DNA from: Planctomycetaceae bacterium
GTDB lineage: Bacteria; Planctomycetota; Planctomycetia; Planctomycetales; Planctomycetaceae
Length of the DNA stretch: 47,460 nt
Assembly (NCBI GenBank): GCA_028284485.1
Contig: JANQRQ010000105.1
Span: 1 to 47,460 of the forward strand
Direction of reading: 5' to 3'
The notes beneath the pieces were generated by a model. It was not told the origin of the DNA. It was given only the letters and a program-made list of their open reading frames with translations, and did no database searches. Position numbers and translations under genes: made by a program. Numbering within the stretch: position 1 is the stretch's first letter; each line of letters starts with the position of its first letter. Positions 9,404-18,282 of the stretch are shown here, in pieces.

Positions 9404-11506
9404 ATGAAAAGAGCCAACCATCGGACAGCAAATGCCGTTTCGCTCTTTCCATTTCTGGCAGTGCTGGTTTGCGCCATGGGTGCGCTAATTTTTCTTTTAG
9501 TCATCACGACCAGGCAGATTCGAGAGCAGGCCGTCCAGGATCGCCTGGAACTCTCCCAGCCCGATCCTCCACCTGTCGTTTCGTCAGAAACGGATGTGCC
9601 CGGCCCGATTCTCATGACGGTCGACTCACTGCCCACCCCGGAGCTACCTGGTCTCGAACCACTACCGGCGCAGCGCATTGAGATTCATCAACAGGATGAC
9701 TCAGAAGAACGGGAAAGACTGCACCAATCCGCGCTCAAGGAATGGGAGCAAAAGATCACCGGCGTTACTCGGGAAAGAGATGACCTAGTTCATCGAATCG
9801 ACGAATCTTCGAAAATCCTGTCGGCGTCGCAGAAGCAGGTTGACGAGTCAGCACGTCAACTGGAGCAAACGAGCGAGCGAGTCGCCAAAAGTGAAGCGCG
9901 CGTTGACGAGCTGACATCCGAATTCGAAGCGCTGCAATCAGAGCGATTGAAGTTAAATCAAGGGCTTTCCGAGACGAAGCGGAAAATTGCCGACTCACAG
10001 GAACGGTCTCAGTTGCAGCAGACGCAATATTCCTTTGTGCCGTTTGATGGCAAGTCGGGCACGACCCGGCGCCCCATTTTGATTGAATGTACAGACGAGG
10101 CCATTCGATTCATTCCCGAAGATGTGTCGCTGAAGCCCGAAGATCTCAATGGGTTTACCGTGGGTTACAATCCTCTTCTCTCTGGCGCCAGGGCACTTAG
10201 TTATTTTTGGTCACTGGACGGAGTCGGATCGCAGGACGACCACACGGGGGAGCAGCCCTACGTATTGCTCGTCGTCCGCCCGAGCGGGACGGTCGCGTTT
10301 TATATGGCCCGTAAGTTCCTGTCACGAATGCGACAGCCGTTTGGGTATGAATTGGTTGAAGATGATTGGGAATTGGCTCTTCCAGAGCCGGATCCCCGGG
10401 CTGTGAAAATTTGTCGCGATGCTGTGACAAGCGTCATCGGAGAGCGCAACGAATTACACACCATGCTGAGGGAGCAGCGGGGCTTTCGAGCCGGCAACCG
10501 AGGAGCGGGCGGGGGCGGCAGCTCGTTCAATTCGAGTCGCATCGAGAATGGGAATTCCCAAGGGATGAGTCCGGCGGCACGCCCGTTTCGGTTGGGTAAC
10601 CAATACCGATCTGAGTCGCAGCCACCGGGAGGTCAATTGTTCCCGGAAAGTGCCTCGCCACCCGGTCAAATTGGACGACTTCCGCGATCGACGGAAACAG
10701 AAAATGGCCTTGCCGACGCGCTGCGAAGTAATGGCGCGAATCCGATTGGCTCGATTCCAGGCGGAGTTCCAACGATCACGCCGAGAGACAATCGCTCCGG
10801 CGCGGGCGAGCGGACGGCTTCGGCAACCATTGAACCAAAGGCGACTGGGGGTGGCGAAGTCGCAACCACGACGAACGGCGGCGATAAAGAGAATAGCGAT
10901 TCGAAGGCAGAGAACCGTAACACTGAAGGAACGCAGACAATTGCTGACAAGCCGTCGTCAGAGGAGAACCAGAGCGAAGGTTCTCAGGTCGGCTTGGCCG
11001 ACTCATCTTCAGACTCGGAAGGTACTCTGTTCTCGGAACAGTTGAGCGAACAATCGGATTCCCAGGATTCGGGCGAATCGGGAAATGGTGCACCGCAGTC
11101 GGGCTCATCGACACGAATCGAATTGAATCGGCAGGGCAGGAGCACGCCGGGTTGGGGGTTTGGCAACGGTCGTTCGGGAATCGGCTTAGAGCGACGGGTC
11201 ACAGTTTACATCGAATCGTATCGTGTTGTCGTTGGTGACAAAATCTTACCTGCCGATGATTCCCACTTCGTCAGCGAACATCTTGCCGATGACGCGGTAT
11301 TTTCTGCTCAGCAACAAGTGCAATCTTGGGGCAACGCTCCCCGGGGCTTCTACTGGATTCCCAGCATTCGGTTTATGGTCAGTCCGGGCGGAAACAAGCA
11401 CTACGAGCGTCTGAGACCTGCTTTTGAGCAATCCGGCATTCCGACCTCAGTCAAATTCAGGCTGGAAGCATCGCAATCAGCCCAAAAGTCGAGGTCATTG
11501 CAATGA
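9404..11506 (+). CDS. ExbD-like partner A: membrane-anchored coiled-coil protein
   Basis: 700 residues from ATG 9404. One membrane segment lies near residues 14-36 (SLFPFLAVLVCAMGALIFLL), then a coiled coil at about 100-205. A folded domain follows near 215-330, a long Gly/Ser/Asn/Glu-rich low-complexity stretch at about 360-580, and a C-terminal domain starting RRVTVYIESYRVVV. The topology (short inside, one membrane helix, large outside) is that of ExbD/TolR/MotB, but the usual membrane aspartate is replaced (FPFLA instead of F-x-D). It begins 101 bases after the ExbB-type gene and overlaps the next gene by ATGA, implying translational coupling. No OmpA-like peptidoglycan-binding motif is seen. 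Confidence 0.7.
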   Translation: MKRANHRTANAVSLFPFLAVLVCAMGALIFLLVITTRQIREQAVQDRLELSQPDPPPVVSSETDVPGPILMTVDSLPTPELPGLEPLPAQRIEIHQQDDSEERERLHQSALKEWEQKITGVTRERDDLVHRIDESSKILSASQKQVDESARQLEQTSERVAKSEARVDELTSEFEALQSERLKLNQGLSETKRKIADSQERSQLQQTQYSFVPFDGKSGTTRRPILIECTDEAIRFIPEDVSLKPEDLNGFTVGYNPLLSGARALSYFWSLDGVGSQDDHTGEQPYVLLVVRPSGTVAFYMARKFLSRMRQPFGYELVEDDWELALPEPDPRAVKICRDAVTSVIGERNELHTMLREQRGFRAGNRGAGGGGSSFNSSRIENGNSQGMSPAARPFRLGNQYRSESQPPGGQLFPESASPPGQIGRLPRSTETENGLADALRSNGANPIGSIPGGVPTITPRDNRSGAGERTASATIEPKATGGGEVATTTNGGDKENSDSKAENRNTEGTQTIADKPSSEENQSEGSQVGLADSSSDSEGTLFSEQLSEQSDSQDSGESGNGAPQSGSSTRIELNRQGRSTPGWGFGNGRSGIGLERRVTVYIESYRVVVGDKILPADDSHFVSEHLADDAVFSAQQQVQSWGNAPRGFYWIPSIRFMVSPGGNKHYERLRPAFEQSGIPTSVKFRLEASQSAQKSRSLQ

Positions 11507-12666
11507 AACGCGCGACAGATTCTGCAGAACAGGCATTCGGGTCAGATTCCTTTCTCGATATCATCGCCAACATCGTTGGAATCTTGATCATCTTGATTGT
11601 CCTGGCCGGTTTGCGTGTGAGCCAGTTTCCCGTTGCGGTGACGCAGGAAAATGACCCACCCGATGTCGCCCGCGACGATTCCGTCGATACCAAAGTCACC
11701 ATAGCACACGAGGACGTCGCGCCGCCGCCACTCGACGAAAGCACGCCAGATCCCATTCGGGAAACGCTGCCACTGCCGATCCCACCAACGCTTGATTCTT
11801 CGCAGATCACCACCGCAAAGCCAGCACCCGCGCAGGACCTTGAGGAAGAGTTCCGACTGCTGGGCGACGAGGTCGAGTTGCTTCGCAAGTCGCTGGCATC
11901 GATTCAGAGTCAGCAGAGCATGGCCCACGGTCGGCAGAACTCACTGCAATCGGAACTTTCTACAGCGTCCAGTCTTCTGAAGCAACATGGACAATCGGTT
12001 GCTAAGGGAGAGGAACAAGTGTTTCAGTTGGCGAAGTCGATCGAAGATTTGAAGGCCCAGGTGGTGAACCTCAGGCAGAAGCTATCTGCCATTGAGAATG
12101 TTCCACCGCCCACCGAGAAAATCGAACATCGCGTCACGCAGATCAGCCACGATATTACCGGCAAAGAAATTCACTTTCGTTTGTTGAAGGACCGTGTTGC
12201 GCAGGTGCCAATTCAGCAATTGATTGAACGCCTTAAGCCCCAAATCGAAAGGAATCGCAATTGGCTGGCGCAATATGGCCGACAACGCGGAACGGTGGGT
12301 CCCGTCAACGGGTTCTCGATGAAATACATCGTGGCGAAACAGCGACTCACACCGCTTGAGGAATTGAATTACGGTCACGGCGCGGTCCGAATCGGGATTT
12401 CAGAGTGGAGCATCGATGAGGAGCCCGACCTCGAAACAGAAACCGCAGAAGAGGCGCTCCGTCAAGGTTCTCGGTTCTTCGGCGATTTGATGCTTGCCGA
12501 ACCCGATACGACGCTGACCTTTTGGGTTTATCCCGATAGCTTCGGGATCTATCGCGAACTCCAAAAAGCCGCTCGTCAGTATGGATTTACGGTCGCTGCC
12601 CGGCCGTTGCCGTTCGGAATTCCCATTGCCGGTTCTCCGCAAGGTTCACGATCGGCTGGACAATAG
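11503..12666 (+). CDS. ExbD-like partner B: membrane-anchored coiled-coil protein
   Basis: 387 residues from the ATG at 11503, inside the ATGA overlap with the preceding stop. It begins like that gene (MKRAT versus MKRAN). The single membrane helix near residues 16-38 reads SFLDIIANIVGILIILIVL; Asp19 sits where ExbD/TolR carry their essential aspartate. Then come a Pro-rich linker (60-105), a coiled coil (about 110-190) and a C-terminal alpha/beta domain ending near FGIYRELQKAARQYGFTVAARPL, which resembles the small periplasmic ExbD fold. It is probably the proton-relay partner of the ExbB-type channel upstream. The machine's task is unknown. Confidence 0.72.
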   Translation: MKRATDSAEQAFGSDSFLDIIANIVGILIILIVLAGLRVSQFPVAVTQENDPPDVARDDSVDTKVTIAHEDVAPPPLDESTPDPIRETLPLPIPPTLDSSQITTAKPAPAQDLEEEFRLLGDEVELLRKSLASIQSQQSMAHGRQNSLQSELSTASSLLKQHGQSVAKGEEQVFQLAKSIEDLKAQVVNLRQKLSAIENVPPPTEKIEHRVTQISHDITGKEIHFRLLKDRVAQVPIQQLIERLKPQIERNRNWLAQYGRQRGTVGPVNGFSMKYIVAKQRLTPLEELNYGHGAVRIGISEWSIDEEPDLETETAEEALRQGSRFFGDLMLAEPDTTLTFWVYPDSFGIYRELQKAARQYGFTVAARPLPFGIPIAGSPQGSRSAGQ

Positions 12667-12701
12667 GTCCGAGACAAGGTCGTGCGAAACATTGCGGGCG
12701 T

Positions 12702-15700
12702 TCACTCCGATTTCGTCGCATCGTCCGGTTTCTGAGCCAACGATACCGGAGTGACTGTTATGTTGACCGGTTGCGGCGGTAACAGCGCTCCGCCGCCAGT
12801 TTCGGTGACGCGCATTGTCGTGCCTATTAAGGGGCGGATTTCGTTTTCTTGACCGCCTTCGACAGTCAATTCAAACTCGGTTTCGCCGGCCGGGACAGTG
12901 ACTTTATCGGTCTTGTAACCGGGCAACAAGATATTCAACTCCACATCGACGCTTTTGTTGTATTTGGGGTGTCGTTTCAATGTGCCGCGAATCACGTTCG
13001 GTTGTTCGCTGATGATCTTCAAGGTTTTATCATCCAATTTGGCCGTCACCGAGTTATTGACGGGCAGTTGAAATGGCTTCGAATAAGCTGTCGCGAACAC
13101 TCGTTGGGAATAGGCGTGCGAAACAAGTTCGGCCTTCACGACAAAGCTGACCGACTTGGCAGCAACGTCGGCCGGAACTGCAACTTTAAGGTCGCCATTT
13201 GTCTCACGAGGCATGAGGGTTTGGTTCGGCATCGAACGGATGACCGGTTTGTTGCCTGTCTGGAATATCCGGTTGACCGGTCGAATTGCTTCGGTGGAAA
13301 GCAATGTGAGCCGAATGGGAGAATCGCCCTCTTTCTGTTCCAAGTCACGAGTGACTTCGATCGGAATATCCGCTGCCACACCTTTGAGCAGGGTCGCGGG
13401 GAGACGATTCACATCAATGGAAAGCGGCGTAGGACCGGTCACCGCGACTGGAAGTCGGTCTTCATAGCCGTCAACCGAAACGACATTCGGGCGGCGGGGA
13501 ATCGTTGCAGTCGCCCGAACGGGGGGATCGACTCCGACGGTTTCGCCAACGAGACGCAACTCGCTCAGGTTGATATCTCCTTGACCTTGTTTTCGTCGCA
13601 ACGTAACGAACACTCGTTCGTCCGGCGTGGTCGTCTTTATTTGCGAAGGCGAGATGGAAATGGAATCATCCCCGGAAAGCCTCAACGCGATTGCTTCGTC
13701 GTAGTTTTTCTTACGTACACGAATTTCAACGACGGCGGACCCGTTCTCTGGAATCGTGATTCGTGGAGTCAACATGTCGAGGGCAATTGTAGGGCGTTCG
13801 GCAGGTGCAACCGTGAGCCTGTAGAGATGGTAGGCTCCACCTCGCCCGTGTAGATCACGGATCCCGACCTGAACCGCTTTAATCTCATTTGGGACTTCAA
13901 ATTCCAGTCCGGGGTCGCGCGTTCCGGGTTGGTCCGTGCTGGCTTTTAAAACACTTCCCTCGGGATGCTTCAGAATCGCCAGCTGTGCATCGAGAGGCGA
14001 ATTGATCGAGCGCGCAGCAACGTCAAAACGGATCTTCGTTTCAGGCTTCACTTGAAGTATGTAACGGTCCTGTTGACCGACTTCCGAGATTCGACCGTTG
14101 ATGGTGATCGGAGTGGAATGTTTGTCGTTGAACTGAGCATCAACGGCCTGAAACTGAAATCCAGACTGCGGAGATTCGACGACTTCGATGGATTCGCTTT
14201 TGCGAACGATGGGCCCCGGGCCGCTGGCAGCCAGCGATTTGGGAATGCGGACGATCTCAGCCACGCCGCCGGAACCTGTTCGGAAATCGGCATTCACCAG
14301 CGAACGATCGCGTATCCCCGTTCCGATCGGTTCGACGGATGCACGCGTCCCAGCAGACACGGCGGCGGGGAATACAGCATCAATCAGTTTGAGGTTGCCA
14401 AGTTTCAGGCGATACGGGCTTTGTGCCGGTGCTTTGTACGATAGGTCGTGTAATTCGACGAAATGGCGTCCGGTTTTGGTAATCGTTGCGACGATTCGGG
14501 CGTCGCCCCGCAATGCCACGTGTCCCCACTCGATGGCAATCGGAGTCCCGGCATTGTTTTTGATTTCAAGTACCGGTTCCATCGAGCCGCCCAACCGCTT
14601 GGACTCGACATCTGCCACAATTTCTTGACCGGCGACGGCATCAAAGTAAATGCGGGTAATCTCCGCTCCCGAAATCGTTCCCGAATAGGCCCCGGGAAGC
14701 GATGCCGGTTCTTGAGCCGTTACGCTCCGGGCTGAATACTGTTGCAACTCGTCGATCGCGAGCACGGCTGTGTTGCTGACGCCGTTTCGATTTTGGACAC
14801 GCAGCGGATAGAAACCGGCAGCCGTTCCTCGAGGAACTTCCAATTCGACAATGAGCTTGGTGGGAGTTGATGCCTTGTCGAGAGTTTGAGTGAACTCTGC
14901 GATCGGCAAAGATAAAGATGGATCCGGCAGAAGGTTTCTTCCGGTGATCGTCAAGGTCGTTCGTAAGCCGGATTTAAGGCCCCGCATTGACAGATTTGAG
15001 ATGCTGGGCGGAGCGGCTTGACCAGGTAATCGCTCGAGGCGAGCCAACTCCTGACCGTTGGGACCGGCGACTTCGATGAATAACTTGGCGACTTCCGAAT
15101 CGGTCAGCGCTTTCGGGAAAAGCAAAAACTCATCGACGACCCCGCTCGTGTATTCGGAGCTCGCGTTCGTGCTACCAATCGTGATGGGGACATCGTTAAG
15201 GATATTTTGCGTTTTCACATTGTACAGCCATGCATGCGATGCGGTGATTTGGCCCTCAGGAACCGTCTTTGTCGGCTTCAAGGGAGCTCCGTTGATGAAG
15301 AGCTTCATTTGGACGTCGTCGGCGTCCGTGTCTTCATCGGGAGCAGGGGCGTCTCCGAAGTGCAACGTCGCAGTCACGTAGGCCAGCCGCCGATAACCGA
15401 TCGCCTTTTGAAGGTCAAATTGAGCGATGCGATAACCGGTTCCATCGTTGACGTAAAGTTGCAAGAGATTTTGCTTGGCCACGAAGTTGATTCCGTAGTT
15501 CGTGACCGACTTTTCGGCATCTGGACTTCGCTTGGCGACAATTCCGCGGGCGGCCGTATCATTGGAATTATGCAGATTGAGGTAATAAAAGCTCATCGAG
15601 ACTCCGTCCGCAAGGTCAACGTCGGAGCTGTCGGGGATTTGAATGTACTGCTTTTGAGCAGCATTCAATTCGATGGCCCGTCGGCCTGGCTGGTTCCAAA

Positions 15701-15908
15701 AAGGGCTAACGACGCGTTTGGGGCCGTTTTTGAGCTCGCCGTTGTTACTCGTCGTTCCACGCGTGGCAGTATCGACTGCAGTGCCGCTTTTTTCATCAAA
15801 CGATAAATCTGCGACGGCAAGTGATCGCACCGTTTGCGCGTACGCGTTCGGCGCTGCAATCATGAGGCCAATTGCAGACGCGAGAAAGTACAAGACTCGG
15901 AAAGACAT
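12702..15908 (-). CDS. Secreted multidomain protein: LamG, IPT-like and pre-peptidase-like domains
   Basis: 1068 residues from ATG 15908. The start was chosen because MSFRVLYFLASAIGLMIAA followed by PNAYAQ is a clean signal peptide; two upstream starts would only lengthen it. After the signal comes a LamG/concanavalin A-like domain (about 30-270; AIELNAAQKQYIQIPD and GVVDEFLLFPKALTDSEV). Then an IPT/TIG-like domain (about 300-390; LRTTLTITGRNLLPDP), two pre-peptidase C-terminal-like beta domains (about 405-510 and 600-700), and beta-rich Ig-like repeats to the end. No catalytic motif is seen. Proteins of this build are common at planctomycete cell surfaces and probably bind glycans or partner enzymes. 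The gene is convergent with the ExbD-like cluster, 35 bases apart. Confidence 0.82.
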   Translation of the reverse strand: MSFRVLYFLASAIGLMIAAPNAYAQTVRSLAVADLSFDEKSGTAVDTATRGTTSNNGELKNGPKRVVSPFWNQPGRRAIELNAAQKQYIQIPDSSDVDLADGVSMSFYYLNLHNSNDTAARGIVAKRSPDAEKSVTNYGINFVAKQNLLQLYVNDGTGYRIAQFDLQKAIGYRRLAYVTATLHFGDAPAPDEDTDADDVQMKLFINGAPLKPTKTVPEGQITASHAWLYNVKTQNILNDVPITIGSTNASSEYTSGVVDEFLLFPKALTDSEVAKLFIEVAGPNGQELARLERLPGQAAPPSISNLSMRGLKSGLRTTLTITGRNLLPDPSLSLPIAEFTQTLDKASTPTKLIVELEVPRGTAAGFYPLRVQNRNGVSNTAVLAIDELQQYSARSVTAQEPASLPGAYSGTISGAEITRIYFDAVAGQEIVADVESKRLGGSMEPVLEIKNNAGTPIAIEWGHVALRGDARIVATITKTGRHFVELHDLSYKAPAQSPYRLKLGNLKLIDAVFPAAVSAGTRASVEPIGTGIRDRSLVNADFRTGSGGVAEIVRIPKSLAASGPGPIVRKSESIEVVESPQSGFQFQAVDAQFNDKHSTPITINGRISEVGQQDRYILQVKPETKIRFDVAARSINSPLDAQLAILKHPEGSVLKASTDQPGTRDPGLEFEVPNEIKAVQVGIRDLHGRGGAYHLYRLTVAPAERPTIALDMLTPRITIPENGSAVVEIRVRKKNYDEAIALRLSGDDSISISPSQIKTTTPDERVFVTLRRKQGQGDINLSELRLVGETVGVDPPVRATATIPRRPNVVSVDGYEDRLPVAVTGPTPLSIDVNRLPATLLKGVAADIPIEVTRDLEQKEGDSPIRLTLLSTEAIRPVNRIFQTGNKPVIRSMPNQTLMPRETNGDLKVAVPADVAAKSVSFVVKAELVSHAYSQRVFATAYSKPFQLPVNNSVTAKLDDKTLKIISEQPNVIRGTLKRHPKYNKSVDVELNILLPGYKTDKVTVPAGETEFELTVEGGQENEIRPLIGTTMRVTETGGGALLPPQPVNITVTPVSLAQKPDDATKSE

Positions 15909-16016
15909 ATCCCATCGCCAGGGCATCGTACAGGGCCTTTCGTCGAACACGGATTCTCGGATTCAGTCCAACCTTCTAGTGTAAACTGCAGTCGGTCTGT
16001 TTTTAAGCCGAGTCCA

Positions 16017-16120
16017 TAGTGCAGTTAACTTTTTCTCGTGGGCGATTCTGGCTCGTGGGAACCAGCTGTCAATGAAAAAAACGAGATTGTCGCGGCCACA
16101 AGACAGCGTAATACGCTGTA
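16017..16120 (-). mobile_element. MITE-like 104-bp element, copy A
   Basis: Read on the minus strand it begins TACAGCGTATTACGCTGTCT and ends GCACTA, exactly 104 bp from TA to TA. Copies B (26257) and C (46717) have the same length and strong similarity throughout. The ends are imperfect inverted repeats (pattern TAnAGC...TTAC, five bases, CTyGTGGsCG). It lies downstream of the thioredoxin-TPR gene in the 395-base gap 15909-16303. The rest of that gap holds no gene I can see. No protein is encoded, so any transposase would have to act in trans. Confidence 0.8.
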
Positions 16121-16303
16121 GAAGATTTACCCTCTTCGCCGCACCAGCCCCTGGTCCCTAGGATTCTCGAACAGGCCACTGTGGACCGGTTTCAATCAAA
16201 CTCGATGCTTGGGCAGACCGTTGCTGCAAGTTTGACGGTTTTCGTTTGGCGCCGAATATCGGGCTGCTGGTCATCGAGGCGGCTCGTGATCGCAACGTCT
16301 CAA

Positions 16304-17167
16304 TCAGTAAAGAAGCGTTGCGAGTTTCCGGCGGAAGTTCCCAGCGAGTTCCGACTCGGGCCCCAATAACTCAAAGATGTTAACCATCGTCTCTTTGGCC
16401 TCGGCTCCGACGCCGGATTTGTCAACGGCGATGATCTCGAGACAAACTTCCAAAGCTTCCTCGTACTGGCGACTTGCTGCCAGGGCGTCCGCAAGCTTGA
16501 GTTTGAGATTCAAATCATCCGGATTTGCAGAGACCGCTTGGCGTGCGTCTTCGACGTCTCCGACGTCTTCGGCCGCAGTCGCAATATCAAGTTGTGCGCG
16601 AACTTTCTCTGCCTCCGGTTCTAAGAAACCGCGCTGTTCCAATTCCGCGAGTATCGACCGGCTCTCCTCGATTTGGCCAAGTGACAAATTGACGCGTGCC
16701 AATCCGATTTTCGCTTTCACTTCCTCAGAATTGAGTTGCAGCGCTTCGCTGTATTTGAGCTTGGCATCCTCAGGCTTGTCTGCCTCGATTGATTCACCTT
16801 CGGCAATGAGCTCCTGGGCCCGTGACGGAACGATAGCGGTGAGCCATTCACGAATTTCGTCTTCAGATCGAAGTCCCAGGAACTGACTGATCAGTTGCTC
16901 TTCACGCAACGCCACAACGAATGGAATCGACTGGACTCCAAAGGCTGCGGCGATCGGTTGCGCTTCATCGATATTGACCTTAACCAGGATGAACTTTCCA
17001 TCGAACTCTTTCGCCAAGCCTTCCAGTATCGGAGTCAGTTGGCGACATGGTCCGCACCAAGGAGCCCAAAAGTCAACGACAATCGGAGCGGTCTGCGACC
17101 GATCGATGACATCCTCTTGGAACTTTTCAGCCGAGGTATTGATGATCCATGGTGAGGCATCAGCCAT
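16304..17167 (-). CDS. Thioredoxin-TPR protein, CnoX/YbbN-like
   Basis: 287 residues from ATG 17167, which has a good GAGGAA site 10 bases upstream. An upstream TTG start is less likely. Residues 1-110 are a thioredoxin domain with active site WCGPC (Cys38, Cys41) and cis-proline segment SIPFVV. Residues about 115-287 are helical TPR-like repeats, ending with the FELLGPESELAGNFRRKLATLL segment seen in the YbbN/CnoX family. E. coli CnoX is a chaperone-holdase that protects proteins from oxidation and hands them to GroEL. It lacks a full CxxC, whereas this protein keeps both cysteines and may be redox-active. No symbol is assigned because redox chemistry differs across the family. Copy A of the 104-bp element lies downstream. 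Confidence 0.88.
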   Translation of the reverse strand: MADASPWIINTSAEKFQEDVIDRSQTAPIVVDFWAPWCGPCRQLTPILEGLAKEFDGKFILVKVNIDEAQPIAAAFGVQSIPFVVALREEQLISQFLGLRSEDEIREWLTAIVPSRAQELIAEGESIEADKPEDAKLKYSEALQLNSEEVKAKIGLARVNLSLGQIEESRSILAELEQRGFLEPEAEKVRAQLDIATAAEDVGDVEDARQAVSANPDDLNLKLKLADALAASRQYEEALEVCLEIIAVDKSGVGAEAKETMVNIFELLGPESELAGNFRRKLATLLY

Positions 17168-17354
17168 TCCAAAGTTCCTCAAACACTTGCAGAGCTAGGA
17201 CCGCAGTTGTGTGATCGTCGGTATTGTGAGCGATGGTCGAGCCACATGCCGAGAATCTCGACGCAGCTTCCAACGCAGAATTGCCGTCCCGCATTTGAAA
17301 ATCGTAATCCTCACTCCAGTAAATTGGCAGCGGACAAGATTCTATTTCGTTCAT
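17160..17354 (-). CDS. Possible small protein overlapping the thioredoxin-TPR start
   Basis: A 64-codon frame from ATG 17354 (MNEIESCPLPIYW) to TGA at 17160-17162, overlapping the start of the thioredoxin-TPR gene by 8 bases. Its last codons contain that gene's GAGGAA ribosome site, which is typical of translational coupling. The residues (ALEAASRFSACGSTIAH, then TTAVLALQVFEELWNG) look protein-like with balanced composition, but no family is recognised. It may simply be an open leader. Low confidence. Confidence 0.35.
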   Translation of the reverse strand: MNEIESCPLPIYWSEDYDFQMRDGNSALEAASRFSACGSTIAHNTDDHTTAVLALQVFEELWNG

Positions 17355-17737
17355 AACAAACAGTGACGAGAATTTCGATTGTCGAAAGTTACAGGACTTG
17401 TGAATCGTCATCAGTAGGGCACGACCAATGGTCGATTTGTGGGATTTCGACCAACAGATTTTAGGGTCTGCCTGATACGCCAAACGGCATCACGATGTTG
17501 CCAAAAAGCAACATGACATGACCACTCTTGATTAGTGGGGTATATGCAACATGTTTTAGGGAAGGGTGTTACGTGAAGTTTCTGCAGCACGGTCGATATG
17601 CGGAATGAATGTTGCTGCTTTGGAAAGGACCGATCGGTTGTGTTTGTGGCCGTTCGGACCGCATCAATCAAGATTCCACGTCTTCTGAGCGATGCGTGTT
17701 GGTTCCTCGGAATTCACCCACTGGAGTAAATCGCATC
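17355..17737. other. Divergent intergenic region upstream of the thioredoxin-TPR gene
   Basis: About 380 bases between the minus-strand small frame and the plus-strand gene at 17738. It should hold promoters for both directions. Frames here look random and no RNA structure stands out. Confidence 0.4.
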
Positions 17738-18100
17738 ATGCAAGTGTCCGGAATCAGCGGCGGTGCCGCTTCAGCGGGAGCAATGGTGGGTCCAGCCAAC
17801 GCAGGAATGTCGAATGCCGCATCGCCCAGCGGAATCGCGACGTCTGGCATGCAGAACTTGGTGAATACTCTTCAGGACTTTTCGACCGGTGAGATCCTGA
17901 TTGCATTGATGTTGCTGGCGGCCGCGCAAAAGGATGACGACGAACAGCAAGGCAGTGCGGCATTGGGTTTTCTGGCAGGGATGGCGTTTGCCGCCGGAAT
18001 CGGTCAATCAGCCGGGCAGTTTCAAACATCCGGAAGTGCTTTCACAGAAGGGCTGATGATCGGCAGTGGTATCGGTGTCGGACTCGACTTGTTCGCGTGA
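17738..18100 (+). CDS. Small Gly/Ala/Ser-rich hypothetical protein (120 aa)
   Basis: 120 residues from ATG 17738, preceded by GGAG at 17723-17726; the longer open frame from 17609 looks non-coding. The first 45 residues are rich in Gly, Ala, Ser and Met (SGISGGAASAGAMVGPANAG). They are followed by an amphipathic helix (LVNTLQDFSTGEILIALMLLAAA), an acidic QKDDDEQQG turn and a second hydrophobic Gly-rich helix (ALGFLAGMAFAAGIGQ). The helix-acidic turn-helix layout could be a membrane hairpin or a self-assembling secreted protein. No family is recognised. It is convergent with the HTTM gene; the 182-base gap between them shows no clear terminator. Confidence 0.7.
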   Translation: MQVSGISGGAASAGAMVGPANAGMSNAASPSGIATSGMQNLVNTLQDFSTGEILIALMLLAAAQKDDDEQQGSAALGFLAGMAFAAGIGQSAGQFQTSGSAFTEGLMIGSGIGVGLDLFA

Positions 18101-18282
18101 TCGTGGATTGACCGCCCTCGCGACGGGTTCTCAGGGGCGACCACTTCTAACGGTCGTGACCGCCATCCAGTACGACGTCGAGTCATGAGCGTTCTTTGAC
18201 GGTTGTGAATAGAATGACTCGGTCTGCCCCGTCCAGGAAACGAGGCGGAACGACGATCCGTACTGCGATAATCGCACGCCAT

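Noticed and set aside
7980..12666. Zorya-type anti-phage system
   Set aside because: The MotA-like gene invites the idea, but no OmpA-like ZorB, helicase or nuclease gene is present.
12667..12701. Shared terminator between the convergent ExbD-like and LamG genes
   Set aside because: The 35-base gap has no hairpin with a U-run.
15834..16019. Plus-strand frame ending at the TAG of repeat copy A
   Set aside because: It is antisense to the start of the LamG gene with no protein-like features, so it is not counted as a third stop-codon case.
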